Shown: positions 44,904 to 56,693, counted from the stretch's first letter. The stretch is DNA of 64,000 bases from Zygnema cylindricum (GCA_037447655.1 JBBHKE010000955.1:1-64000), one strand, 5' to 3'. Notes: generated by a model from the sequence alone, not told the origin. Program-made: numbers and translations.

Positions 44904-46079
44904 TTAAAACGAAACAAGAAGGCTCGGGGGAGGGCTCCTCTGACCCCAAGACTCAAATGTCTTCTTCGCACAGTTGCAGAGGAAATCATCAAAAGACATG
45001 TCCAAAGTACCGAAAATTTCTGCGGCAAATGGCACAAATTGGTCCGCCAGGTCTCGGTGAGCGTAATCTCTTTCCTTAGAAGTTGCTGCGTCCCGAGCCG
45101 CCACGCCCGTATGTATCGCCGCGCGAGAAGAAACGTGGGTCCCAGTCGGATCCGTGAGGACCACATCACCCAAAGTCCTCCTAGCCCCATGGAGGAAAAC
45201 AAAGTCAACCCGAGGACTTTAAAGGCCATTAGACTGGGAGCGAGGAGGTAGTACATGAGAAACTTCGCGCCTCACGGTGTAGCCTGCGTCGGTGCCAATT
45301 GCAGCAATTGAGTCGCGAACCAAATCATGCGCAACAGTACGTTCACCGCCCCTAGAGCAACGGAGTAGATGAATCCCGTCCGAGTTGATAGGTTGGTTAC
45401 AAACACAATGGGGTCGCCCAAGAAGCGCAGGGTGAGGCAAACCCAAACAAAGACGTACGGCAGGTGTGAACTGGTCAGACGGCAGACGAAGTGTTGAAAA
45501 ACTCGGCGTGGCTTGCAACCAAGCACCAGCCCCCGGCCCAGAACACGAACGCAGTCGAGCACCCGATTGAGCAAAAGGTAGCGCGTCTAAAAGGTTATGG
45601 AATTCACCGGCTGCCAATTGCTCAGTTATACGTTGTTGGAGATGAAAGTTGTTGTCAGAAATAAGAGTTGGAAATGGTGGAACCTGGTTTCGTGCATCAG
45701 GTAGGAGGAGTGCACGCGCGGTGAGAAGAGTCTCATGAAAAGGAAAAAGGTTTTCCTCCACCTTAGGAACAACCTGGGCCAGGATTGGAACGTCATCGAC
45801 AATAAATCGAGAGGTGATGGTAGGTGCCACTAAAGCCCAACTACCCAAATATGCCGCCGGAGCAACTCTAGCCACGGGAATCAAACCTAAGCTGCCATTT
45901 GAAATAGGGAGACTTGCTTGTTGGCGAGCAAACGAGCCCTCTGGCCGATCAAAAATCCCATGCCCAACGAGGTGGTGGAGTACCCTAAAAAGTTTGTCGT
46001 CGAAGTCATTAAGAGAAGAAAAAAATGAGGGCGTTGATGGGACAGTTGGTGGCGTTGGTGGGCGTTGGTAAGTGTTCAA
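44904..46079 (-). pseudogene. RT C-terminus plus endonuclease, copy C
   Basis: A 286-codon frame (46079-45219), then the same stop as copy B, then continuation to 44904. It starts within the post-palm region (SFFSSLNDFDDKLFRVLHHL), so the ADD box is missing. The rest matches copy B closely with scattered changes (for example TDAGYTV shared, and ANG versus AIG before it). Upstream lies family-A sequence. Confidence 0.8.
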
Positions 46080-46086
46080 TAGAGTA

Positions 46087-46175
46087 CACCGTAAATCGAC
46101 ATTGGTGTTTATAAACGCTCTTTCAAAAAGTACCTTAAATAACGTAAAGAATATTTTAGAATAACATACTTTGAT
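46087..46175. mobile_element. Family-A element end E10
   Basis: CACCGTAAATCGACATTGG after TA (46085-46086), followed by AAAAGTACCTTAAATAACGTAAAGAAT, a family phrase also in E4 (6385-6420). The opposite end is not found. It abuts the 5'-truncated end of retrotransposon copy C. Confidence 0.6.
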
Positions 46176-47330
46176 CTTACGTCAGATTCGGACGTTCGTA
46201 CAGGAGTGTGCACGACGCACACACATACAGTATGCCTACGTTGCGCGAGTTTTGTGCAAAGTTTTGTGCGCCTACCAAAGGCCTACCATAAAAAAACCTA
46301 CTTTTGAACTATGGTTACATCAGACGAAAAGTGAGGATTAATACAGAATTTTGTACTTGCCCGTACCATGCCGTACTATATTTTCGTGAGTTTATTGAAA
46401 ACAACATTACAGAAAATAAGATTACGATTCTCCAAGTATCCGGGAGAATACGTCGACCGTCCGATTACATTTTGGTCATCATCTGCGAAGCAATCGCTCC
46501 ATACGCCTCTGTATTGGTGAACCCACCTCGCGGAGGTGGGTTCACCAATACAGAACCAGTCATTTCGCTACACTTGGACGATAGACACGAGCGTCGATGA
46601 AAAATGAAAATTTTCACACGCCCCCAAAGTCACGTGCCTTCGGACAAGGTGACCGTAAAATCTTTGCCAAAATACGGGTTTTTCCTGAAAGTCAGCAGAG
46701 TGAAGGAGATCTCTAAGGTACATTGACGCGGTACATTTGCGAAGTACACGTACGTATTACGCAAGTACGGATTTCCATACAAAAATGGTCGGTTTCCAAA
46801 TCTTTGACGATTTCAGAGATTTGATCGTCGACTTACGTGGAACCACTCAAATCAGAACACGTATGTAAAAACTAATTTACAGACGTTAAGCGATGTAACC
46901 GATGTATGACCGATGTATGTAATACAGAAATTTTGCTGTCCGTACTATTACAAAGACCTCCTGATGTAACCAATTAACCATACCCTTAAGAGCGTTGTTC
47001 CATTAGGCGGTCTCTGTAAACGTCAAAAATTCGTTTACTGAAGCGACCGTTCCATTGTGCGTTCCATTGTGTCGGGCCAGTAACCGACATATATTTTGCG
47101 TGGCGCATGTTGGTTGGTTCCACGTAAGAAGCTATTCCGATCGTGCTAATCCATACAGAATCTTTGGCAGCAAGTTGATAACGCAAAATTTGTAGTACTA
47201 CGTGTAAAAAGGACGTCGTACGTAATGTACAATGATGTACGAAATGTACGGTCATGTAACGGGGAACACAACCTTCCCAAAAATACTCCCATGGCTCTCT
47301 CCTAAACGCCTGTTTTTGACCTAAAACCTC
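46176..47330. other. GTAC-rich unassigned sequence
   Basis: No gene recognised. The 98-codon plus frame (46304-46600) crosses the strong hairpin at 46508, and the 123-codon minus frame (47357-46986) has no known domain. Repeated GTAC-type words (CCGTACCATGCCGTACTA; GTACGAAATGTACGG) suggest a further repeat element without clear ends. Confidence 0.45.
46508..46554. repeat. Perfect 22-bp hairpin with 3-nt loop
   Basis: TCTGTATTGGTGAACCCACC continues to CTC, then loop GCG, then an exact complement. Inverted similarity stops sharply at both outer edges. The stem is about half G+C, unlike the AT-rich family elements. Confidence 0.9.
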
Positions 47331-47334
47331 CAAA

Positions 47335-47570
47335 CTCCTCTCTCTGTCTCCCTCCAAACTCTCCCTCCAAACTCCCTCTGACTCGCTCTGACTCCCTCTG
47401 TCGCGCTCTGTCTCTCTTCATCTTTGTGTTTCCCTCTGTTTCCCTATTGCTTTGGCTCCCTCTGTCTCCCTCTGTGTCTGTCTCCCCTTATGTGTGTCTG
47501 TCTCCCCTTGTGTCTCTTTGTCTTCCTCTGTCTATCTATGTCTCTTTGTCTTCCTCTATCTATATTTGTA
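47335..47570. repeat. CT-rich / TCTGTCTCCC microsatellite tract
   Basis: Irregular repeats of CTCCCTCTGTCT and TGTGTCTGTCTCCCCTT. Open frames on the plus strand are artefacts. Confidence 0.8.
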
Positions 47571-48814
47571 TGTTATACAGAATAAGACAATGTGTAATAT
47601 GTACAATATAATACTATGTAATATACAAAACATTTTAATGTCATTGTATTATGTACTGTAATACAATATAACATTCTAATGTTATGTTAAATAAAATATA
47701 TATCATTTAATATATTGTGACATAATGTAATACAATATAAAGATGTGTCACAATAACCTAATGTAGTATAATGTATATTTTATAATATTTTATTATTTTG
47801 TTACATAATGCATTAATACTTAATAATATAACACAATGTAATAATATAGTATTATACAAAGAGAATATAATATAATATTATATCAATGCCATATTTATGT
47901 AGTTTGTTAGGTTTGTTCCCTTTTCAATAGATTTAAATTGTGACTGAAATACCGTGGTTTTATTATTGTTTTTGTGTTCGGTTGAACTTTGAGTCATACA
48001 ATGTTTTACTTCCAAAGGGGAATTCTGTCCACGTTTTCCATGATTCATTTTTGTTTGTTTCTCTGTATTTTATGTCCCTCTAGTGACGAGGATTCCAGTG
48101 ACGAGGATGTCCCTCCAGTGACGAGACAAGGAGGTATTACTGTATGGGTGTATGGGTGGTCCGATAATCGGTGAAGCTTCACTTTTGTGAAAAACTTTGA
48201 TATGGGCTTAATTTGTAGGCGTGACTTGTGTTAAGATTTGGTTTTTCTCTTGTTGCTTTGGGTTATATTTGTAGTGTTCAACATAATAGGAACAAGCAGT
48301 TTTACATGCATTTCTTGAATCAATAATATTTCCAAGGATAAAGTAGTTTGTGATTTTTTAGAATAGGGATATATTTGGTGCAATGTTAACAATGCTTTCC
48401 AGGCTGACACTAAATATTTAAAGAATACATAGCAAGTAAGATTTTTATTTTTTTTCCAATACTATCAATGTAGGGCTTTCCTTTTTGTATACATTTACTC
48501 GCACTGCGAGTTTGAAATAAAATCAGAATAATCAAATTATGCAAAAAATCCGTACCCTCTCTCACTCTCTCTTTCTCTCTTCTAATATCTTGAATTGAAT
48601 TTTCTAGGTTAAATAAAAAATTATCTGGGTTAATTTCTAATGTCAATGTTTACTTTTCGAGTGCAAGTATTTGCATCATCATCTAATTTCTTATTTCTAA
48701 CGTTTGAAGTCAAAGTTCTAGAGTTCAGAATCTAAATTGGACATCTTTTCATAAATCAAAATTCATAACGCCATTTTTTTTAAAAAATATTTATTATATT
48801 TTTATTTTCTGTCC
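47571..48814. other. AT-rich stretch without recognised gene
   Basis: 47600-47890 is dominated by TAATATAATA/ATGTAATA words. 48083-48124 has a doublet of GTGACGAGGA(T). 48540-48580 has a CTCTCTCTTTCTCTC run. No coding exon supported. Confidence 0.5.
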
Positions 48815-48884
48815 AAAGACCTCAACACCAGTAGCAGCACCAGCCGCACAGCAGCAGCTGTCTTGCAACTGCACCAGTAGCACC

Positions 48885-49325
48885 AGCTGAAGCAGCTGAA
48901 CAGTTGCAGCAGCTGAACAGTTGCAGCAGCTGTCTGCCCAGCAGCAGCTGTCTGCCCAGCAGCAGCAACTGTCTGCCCAACAGCAGCAGCTGTCTGCCCA
49001 GCAGCAGCAGCAGCTGTCTGAACAGGTGCAGCAGCTGTCTGAACAGCAGCAGCAGCAGCTGTCTGAACAGGTGCAGCAGCAGCTGTCTGAACAGCAGCAG
49101 CAGGAACAGGTGCAGCAACAACTGTCTGAACAGTTGCAGCAACAGCTGCAGCTGCTGAATAGCAGCAGCAGCTGTCTGAACAGCAGCAGCAGCAGCTGTC
49201 TGAACATGTGCAGCAGCAGCTGTCTGAACAGCAGCAACAGCAGGAACAGGTGCAGCAGCAACTGTCTGAACAGTTGCAGCAGCACCTGCAGCAGCTGCAG
49301 CTGCTGAATAGCAGCAGCAGTGTCT
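48885..49325. repeat. CAG/CTG-rich array (QQLSEQ-type frame)
   Basis: Imperfect units of CAGCAGCTGTCTGAACAGCAG and CAGCTGTCTGCCCAGCAG, with variable CAG numbers. All frames are open for long distances. The plus frame 48921-49307 encodes QQLSEQ/QQLSAQ heptad-like repeats, and other frames give Ser/Cys- or Leu/Cys-rich strings. The last third repeats the middle third at about 126-base spacing (AGCTGCAGCTGCTGAATAGC near 49143 and 49286). No start with good context, splice site or flanking domain, so it is probably a minisatellite. A coding exon cannot be excluded. Confidence 0.8.
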
Positions 49326-49329
49326 GAAC

Positions 49330-50560
49330 AGTAGTTGTCTTCCCAACGAAGTAGCAGTAAACAACAGCAACAGTTGCTGCGCAGCAAGAGGAACAGCAGC
49401 ATAACAAACAAGAGGAACAACAACATAACAATAACCAGAGCAACATGAATAAGATCAAATTATGTCATATCAGAAGTGTACAACAAAGTTTCCAATAACA
49501 AATTGCGAAAAAGGGTCGCAAGCCCTGTTTAGTGAAAAAATCAGACATTTCACACTCGAAATTTGAAATACAAAGGACAATGTATAAACGCAAAAAATAT
49601 AAAATTCACTAAATTCAGCCACCCTTCTCTAATTTCCACGGTAATTTTCCCCTTTTCTTCTTTCTCAGCTAAGCATATAAAGAGATCAAAATGAAGAAAC
49701 CCAAAAATAAAAAACAAAACAATCATCATTACCCCCGATTACCGCACTAATTCTACGCTAAATTGCAATTCAGAAAAATCCATTCACAGAAATTGGAAAA
49801 GGTTGTCGATGAAGAACACACGGGAAAAAATAAAAGTTTCTTAAATCTACAATGAAAATACTTATTTGGTTTGGTTGAATGATGGATTCCATATTCACCT
49901 CCTTATAAGGGAAAATAACCTGTTTAAAAAAACTAATAAATCGGTGGGAAGTGCTACCCACTGCTGTTCAAACCCTAAAAAATGCTCTGAACCAGTGGGT
50001 AAATTTAAAAAAACGAATTGTCAAAAAGGAGCAGCAAAATTGTGAACTTTAAAAAAAAAAAAAACAGGTTAGCAAAAAAGCGCGCGAAATACGGAAGTAA
50101 TTTGAACTTGATTATAAACGAGATAGAAACGCCGCAATTGGGAAATTGGTAGAAATTTCATTTTAGATGAGAATGGCAGCACACGAAACAGCGAAACCCT
50201 AAAAAAAATTCAAACCTATAATATTTTAAGGGGGCAGCGTCACGGAAGGATGATGTGGTGGGTGACATCGCATCCTCCCTGGCAAAAGGCAAAATATGCG
50301 ACGTGGTCGCGCGTTCGTCGTGGAAATTGGTTCACTTTTCCACGAGGCACGATGCTATTCGTTCAGGCGCTGAGAATTGACCTACTCCGGGTCATTTGTT
50401 GCGAACTGAAATTGTCAGACGATGGCGTATCGGATGAGGCATCCGACGGTCCACGTTTACGCCCATAAACGTGGAGAATGAAATCCCTCATTCAGTAGGC
50501 TTGTTTTTCTGACAATTTTTTATTTTTAGTACGGCACTGTACGAAACAGTACGACTTTCA
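49330..50560. other. No recognised gene
   Basis: 49330-50220 is A-rich on the plus strand with no exon. A 72-codon plus frame (50250-50468) is GC-richer (GCGTCACGG, CGACGTGGTCGCGCG) and resembles nothing known. Confidence 0.45.
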
Positions 50561-50639
50561 GTAAACAACGACATTTTTCCCATAATGGAACCTCACCCTA
50601 ATAAGTACCAAATATTGTGAGCGAGTACTAAAACCATAG

Positions 50640-52090
50640 TTGTTCAAACCGTTTAGTACTAACGATTCAATCACGGCGAATTATACGAAAGTAATGCATT
50701 GAACGATTTGAAAAAATTGTTAAAATCGATAGTGATTTTGTATCCGTACTATTCTGTGTATGTAACAAAAATTTCCGTACGATCATACAGAATTCAAACT
50801 TACCGCGCGCAAATGGTGCAACACTGAAACGTCTCTTTTCGTAAAAGTCAGTACATGTTCGTAAAATTCCGTACATTTTCGTGAAAGTTCTGTTCAGTTT
50901 ATGGAACAACAAATACTAAGAAGTGCAACGTATCTTTTCGTCAAAGTCCGTACATTTCTCGTAAAATTTTCCGTAGATTTCCCGTAAATTTCCCGTTCAG
51001 TTTACCAGACAGAAAGTACACTGCCAATCGCTATTAGTGAAGAAGTTTCTTTAGCGTATATGAATAATTACCGTGGTTTACGCTAATTAAGAATTTGAAA
51101 ATTTTGAAAAAAAACATACATTCTAATTGTTTAATAATTCTAATTTGGGTCTTTGAAAAAAGTAAATGTCGGTCACAAACATGCTTACACTAATATAGGT
51201 ATTTGTACAAAATCTGACAAATCGTACACAAATGGTACGTTCACACAGTCGAACCGTGGTTGTTGGACGAATATATGCGAGCGTGATATTTGACAACCCG
51301 ATTTGATCCCCTTTTTAGACCGCACATTCTCATACGTCTGCGGCTACTAGACATAATGAATTGTATTTTTTCACTTAAAAAGGTACGTTTTTGTACGGTC
51401 TAACTCTGACCGTACACCACACTACTTCAAAAATGACGTACTTCCGTTTTGTACGGTAGTTGGAAAATGACCTTAAATGGCGTACAGAAAAAAATAGAAT
51501 AAGCTACCCTATTGGAGAATAAAAAAAAAAGGCGGGACGGAATTAGCGTACACTACGCTAATAGCGATTGGCGGTGTACTGTACTCCACCTTTTTTTGCG
51601 ATTTTTTCAAGAGTCACGAATTATAAGTAGAAATCGGAAAAAAGGAAAAAAATGGACAATAGCGACTGAAACCCATTAGTGCGCACGTAACGAAATATCC
51701 AATGACAATCATAGTTGTTCAATCGTATTTTACGCACAATTCAAACGCTCGAATAATACGTAGAAATTGGAGAAGCCGATTTGAAAAAATCGTAAAAATC
51801 GTTAATGAATTTATGTCCGTACAATTCCGTACATGTTCGTACATATTTCAAACTTATCGCGCGCAAATAGTGTGACGTTGCAACGTCTCTTTTCGAAATT
51901 GTCCGTATATGGACGATAGAATTCCGTACATTATTCGTGAAAATTTTGTTCAATTTACCAGACAGAAAATACTAATACGTGTAACGTATCTTTTCGTCAA
52001 CTCCCGTACATTTTCCGTAAAAAACCGTATAGCTACCGCAAAATACTGTACAGTTTTCGTAAATTGTCCGTTCAGTTTACCGGACAGAAA
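50640..52090. repeat. Duplicated GTAC-rich block (two ~380-bp copies)
   Basis: 50640-51018 and 51713-52090 are direct copies about 1,055 bases apart, sharing GCGCGCAAAT.GTG and CGTACATGTTCGTA. Within each, a ~101-109-base unit repeats (ACGTMTCTTTTCG starts at 50829, 50938, 51883, 51984), ending CAGTTTACCRGACAGAAAGTAC. Inverted, the block matches the interior of element E2 (1083-1400). Element E11 sits at the end of the first copy, exactly at a GACAGAAAG|TA site. Confidence 0.75.
51019..51576. mobile_element. Family-A element E11 (558 bp)
   Basis: CACTGCCAATCGCTATTAG at the left and TAATAGCGATTGGCGGTG at the right, with TA on both sides (51017-51018, 51577-51578). It is the inverted counterpart of E6 (6806-7366) along its whole length. 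The empty-site counterpart GACAGAAAGTACATCGCG is visible at 52085, supporting insertion at TA. Confidence 0.9.
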
Positions 52091-52418
52091 GTACATCGCG
52101 TTTTTTTGCGAATTTTTCAAAAGTCACAAATAATACGTAAAAAATGAAAAAATCGCGCGATTTGAACAACTATGATGACAATACTCCCCCAGACTTTACT
52201 TTAGTTTCGTGCAACCTTGCTTCAAATCTAAGCACGTGTCACTCCCTTAACACGTTAGCCGTTTACCAAAATCGCGGACTCATGCTATTACTCGCATTTT
52301 TTCATGTTACTTCTATGCTATATCGAGTTAGTGTATGCACAAAATTAGTCTTCAAATGTAGATACTTTCCTCAAGACTTAGTTTGGTGCACCCCATATCG
52401 TCCTCTTGAGCGATAAAT

Positions 52419-53600
52419 GTGTTTACAACTTTCCAAAATAACTTCTCCCCACATCAGTTCGGTGTCGCAGCGCGAGGAAGTTGTGAGGCGGTGGTTCATG
52501 GTTTACAGGCGATCCATGACTTGCTTTCGAATAGGGTAGTTTTTCAAGTTGACATTTTCAATCCCTCAAACAACGTTGGTCGTAGCGCCATCGTTTGTGA
52601 GCAATGACATGCACAGCCTCCAATCAAACAAATTTTCCCATTTGCCCGTGCTTTTTACTCCAAATCCAACCCCTACTTCAACTTATCGGAGGCCAGTTAG
52701 TGGACATTGCCTCTTTGGAATCGATAGTCGGTACTCGTCAAGGTGACCCTTTAGAAGCCCCTTTATTTGCTCTGCCTCACTTGCATGCCTTAAAAGCATA
52801 AGCTACGATTTTCCTAAGCTTTTTCTTCCCTTCGGTTGTTGACAACACTCATATCATTGGCCCGCAAGACCACATTCATCCTGGCTCTCATCATTTTGTA
52901 AAGTAACTCTCCAATATACTCCTTTCCGTCGAAGTCACTAAATGTGCCGCATGGAGTCCTACTAGTCTGCAACAGTTTTCCACTCCCCCTTCAAGATTTC
53001 GATTTTTCACTCCTCAAAAGGATACAAGGGCTATAGGCAACCCAACGGAGCCCCTTTTGTCAACCAATTTGTTAAAGACGCCCTGTTCGATGACTGCTCC
53101 CACAGTCAGGACCTTCCCGAAATTTCAGACTCACAAGTGATGTTTGCTATTATAACTCGTTGTTTTGCACAACGCTTATTGTATTTGGTTAGCACTTTAC
53201 TTCCCAACTCTTCTTCATTTCAAAAATTGACGATAGTCTCTTTGGGATTCTACGTAAGCTTCTCGGCCATGGTACCTTTTGATCGCTAGAAAAGACTACT
53301 CGCTGGTAGAGAAGCTGCTTTACTAGTCTCTTTCTCGAATCTTGGTTTGCGTCCTACGGCCACCTTGGCGCCAGTAGCTTGCTTAGGGAGTTGGGCTCTA
53401 GAAGCGCGGTTGCATCTCAATTGTGTATACCGTTGACTTGAAGCTTACATGCATAACTCAATTGCACTCTTGTTGTGATCACCGCCAGCGTAGAACACTG
53501 TGATTCTACTCGGTGGTTTTGCCCTGTAATAGATTTTCTTGTATGAAGTTTCGTTGTTGGTTTGTGAGGACGCGACTTTTGCAAACTATTAGACTGCTGA
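52419..53600 (+). pseudogene. Non-LTR reverse transcriptase copy D, decayed
   Basis: Translating across frames gives QFGVAARGSCEAVVHGLQAI and VVFQVDIFNPSNNVGRSAIV, the region around the first catalytic Asp (QVD). Then come GTRQGDPLEAPLFALPHLHA (52730-52790), a damaged NTHIIGPQD where B has the ADD box, and segments like DSQVMFAI. Many stops and shifts. It covers more of the RT N-terminal side than copies B and C, and it lies on the opposite strand. The endonuclease domain is not recognisable. Confidence 0.8.
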
Positions 53601-53688
53601 TTATGGACAGTGGTGTTTGGAGGAGTATGTAGCTTGAGAAATTTCCAAGTTAACTAACGTTTTCTAGTGAAGAAGGTTAAAGTTGCAG

Positions 53689-53824
53689 TCTTTGCCTAGT
53701 CCACAGCATGCGGTGCTGCCCTCTGGTGACCTGTCTGTCACCAAACGGCCACCGTGCAAATGCTGCTACAGCTGGCCCTGCCGCCAAGAAGACAGGCTTT
53801 TCCTGACCTGTAAATTTGGACAAG
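53689..53824 (+). other. Possible Cys-rich exon
   Basis: An open stretch bounded by GTTGCAG and GGACAAG|GTTATT reads PSGDLSVTKRPPCKCCYSWP then C...LFLTCKFG. No family recognised and no joining exon identified. The donor is weak. It could equally be chance. Confidence 0.18.
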
Positions 53825-55065
53825 GTTATTTCAAATTTGTTTGATTCTCTATTGACTTGCTTCGTTGCTATCAGGACATAAGCTAAATGACGTGAGTCAA
53901 AACTATGTTCAAGACCATTGTTGACAGGAAATTAAACGATCAGGAATATCCCACCTTTCCTTCAGTAACCCTCTCACGTCCAGGAATTCTGACATTCCTC
54001 TGCAAAACAATGCAACATGCCTGAATCTCTTTTGTGCCGTGGCTCCTCACTCTGAGGCGCCCGATATTCATTACTTTGTGTTTTTTCGCTTCTGTGCAAC
54101 TCTTGGTAACTTTCGATGTCCTTTTCATTTCACAACTCCAAGTCTTTCAATTTCTAAGTAAAATTTATGTGCCAGTTGTTTTTGAGTGCAGATTCACATT
54201 CTACCCTATAAAATCAATACCGCACAAATCATCAGGACATTTGTCAACATAGAGCAACCGACCTCATATCCCAGTAACCCCAAAGAGGATGCAGGTTTCT
54301 TAATGCTGGGCAAATTTGAAACAGGACAGATAGAATATCAACCACAAAGCTGTATACAAAGCCTTCATGAGAGTTACTGATGTTTTCCCAGCATAGTTAA
54401 CAAGCTACCGAAGAAAAGAAAAAAACAGAATTGTAGACTAATAAGATCCTAACTCCTAAGCTGCTCGATTTGACCAACCTGTTTTCTACCTGTTCCACAA
54501 GACCAGTGCTTTTACTCATAGCCTCATGTAAACACACTGTCAAAAGCAGCCACGGGAGAAAGTAGAAGTAATAAGTAGAAAACAGACGTCGTCACTTCTA
54601 ATGCATCAGGGGATACAACAAGACGTGTATAATTCACCAGGTTTCTTCAAGATTTTCCCATCAAGATAATAGATCTTAAATACTCATGTAACTATCGTAC
54701 GGCAAATTACTCAATGAAACACGAAAAATCTACACCAACTGGAAATTCATTCCATGTCTCAATACCCCAGCCCCTTAATTACGCCCTTTCTAAGAGCATG
54801 TGCCTTACTTCTGACATGCTTTAGGCTAATCCTCCATGTTTACGATCCCTAATGCCATTACCAGCGAGGACACTGAAGAAGGCTATGCAATCACAAAAGA
54901 AAACAAGGCCTGTCTTGCTCAGTTGCTTCTAGCTCACATCCAACAGCTCCTCCCTGGAGGACTTTATAATTTGATAGGTAAACGCTCGCAGGACCGCTAA
55001 ACTTCTCCCACATTTATCATACAAGTTTCCCAAATATACGACCTTCAGAGACATATAGGCTCACA
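53825..55065. other. No recognised gene
   Basis: Fairly repeat-poor sequence with only short frames (up to 72 codons). Nothing supportable. Confidence 0.45.
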
Positions 55066-55071
55066 GTAAGA

Positions 55072-55159
55072 CCTAGGCCTAAGTAAACCTAGGCCTAAGT
55101 AAACCTAGGCCTAAGTAAACCTAGGCCTAAGTAAACCTAGGCCTAAGTAAACCTAGGCC
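55072..55159. repeat. 16-bp minisatellite
   Basis: About five and a half exact copies of CCTAGGCCTAAGTAAA. Each unit contains the palindrome CCTAGG and overlaps AGGCCT. Exact identity suggests recent expansion. Confidence 0.95.
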
Positions 55160-56693
55160 AGGGACAAAGGGACGAACATGGGACAACAGCAGATGGTCGT
55201 GTTCTAGGCAGTCCCAATATCTTCATATAGAAGTTTACACCAACGACGACAAACGTTGAAGCACACACCTCCTTAAGTTCTACCTCCCAAGTGAATTCCT
55301 ATATCAACCCATTCAATAGGAGCTGGTTCAATTTCAATTTCAATTTCACTTTCATTCAGTGAAAACCATAAACTCGAAAACATACTTCAGGTTGCCAGTT
55401 TGTAGAAGACAATTGCCGCTGTTGGCTCACTATGCAGCCAACGGGGTGGTTCGCTGAGACTCTGCCACTGAATTAGAATCCGCTGCAACCTGCGGACCAC
55501 CGAGAAAACCATAAAAGAATTAATGGCTCCTCCACGTTGGACCGAATAGAAAAAGTTGAAGTTAGGGCTCAACAAACTCAACAAATCACGATAGAGACAA
55601 CTTCCAAAGACAGGCAACAAAAGGTGAGGAATTCGTGGCAAACAAAGAGCGGTGCATCCCTCCGACCAAAATTTTACCCTAACGTGCCATTTGCCCCTCG
55701 GTGTTAGTTCTATCACTTCTGCCCACGTGTGTTCCAGTTTAAAAGGAAACTCCCAGATTAATGCAACTACTTTTTGGAGAGCTCTGCAAAGAGACAAATA
55801 AAAGCTGACCATATAAGAAATACATAACTTGTTCATCATAAAAATGATGTCGAGATTCTACAAACACCGCGACCACTGGACAATGATGAACAAAACCAAT
55901 GTTGTAACTTATTGGCAAGAAAACCATTGCAGTACTGGCTAACTGACAACTGTCCTCATGATGCCTCAGGAGTATAAAAATACCAAGACAGTCGTTTCTT
56001 CATTGCTTGACACAACCAGAGCCATACTTAAATTATAAATACGAGACGAGCACCTCAAACAAAAAACAATTAAACGCACAAGCAAAAGCCAAAAATCTAG
56101 CATTGGTCTAATTGCCCTTCCCTACTTTCAGCTGTAGGAACATAGGCCGGTTAACTGTGTAATGCAATAGCCCCAACCTAACACATCAGACTTATGCTTG
56201 CAATGTGTGCCCATGATGCGGAAAGAAATGACATTTGTCACTTCCACAATTTATGAAGGGTAAAACTAAGTTCCAATGCTACTATTGGCAAGTAGTCTAC
56301 ATGTAAGATTTCCATTTTGTCAATATATGCACTAGTTCTTCTTGTAGACGTTTTTGCCAATACCATCATCTTCTTTCTGCACACCTTCCTATAGCAACGA
56401 GATAAAATTTTGCAATCTCTGATGCATGGCAATACATTACATGCTCAATAAACATCCATGAACAAATGCATCCACTCAAAAACAAAATACCAAATAGCAA
56501 AAAAGGCCTCCAGAAACAGCTATATGCATGTGCGAAGTTCAAAAATCATCAAGAATCCCTGCAAGTAACAGTTTTAGGGTATTTTGAGATCTTTAGTGCT
56601 GCATGCAACTCCAGTTGCTACTTGACGGATACTGGCTACATGTCAGAATTCAATGGGGAAAAAAAAAAACACAGGAACACTTAACCAAGAGTC
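55160..56693. other. 3' flank of the RING gene, no second gene recognised
   Basis: A 150-codon minus frame (55839-55387) and a 62-codon minus frame (55927-55739) have no recognised domain and no splice support. TTTCAATTTCAATTTCAATTTCAC at about 55330 is a short 6-bp repeat. The RING gene's 3' untranslated region should occupy the upper part. Confidence 0.45.

Larger units (their letters stand above)
42700..46079 (-). mobile_element. Tandem array of non-LTR retrotransposon units (copies B, C)
   Basis: Two units repeat with a period of 1,839 bases: CTTGGTGGAAGATCTGGGAG occurs at 42961 and 44800, and the whole block between is matched by 44800-46079 at high identity. Reading the minus strand, the order is RT-endonuclease (copy C), RT-endonuclease (copy B), a third RT-internal start (43076-42961), then a single 3' region with stem-loop and AATAAA (42712-42707). 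Each junction joins the endonuclease end to the same RT-internal point (near 43077 and 44915). Copy C is 5'-truncated where a family-A end begins at 46087. Both units share the same premature stop, so duplication came after that mutation. Confidence 0.85.

Noticed and set aside
42953-45256. Plus-strand frames of 95-122 codons occurring twice
   Set aside because: They are antisense shadows of the retrotransposon endonuclease frame and recur only because the unit is duplicated.
46508-46554. A microRNA precursor
   Set aside because: A 22-bp stem closed by a 3-nt loop is too short to give a normal mature/star duplex with a terminal loop.
48794-49458. Three long minus-strand frames (182-218 codons) over the CAG/CTG array
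   Set aside because: All frames are open because the repeat lacks stop triplets. Products are Cys/Leu/Ala strings with no domain.
55387-55839. 150-codon minus frame downstream of the RING gene
   Set aside because: No recognised domain, no splice support, and it falls in the 3' flank of a gene on the same strand.
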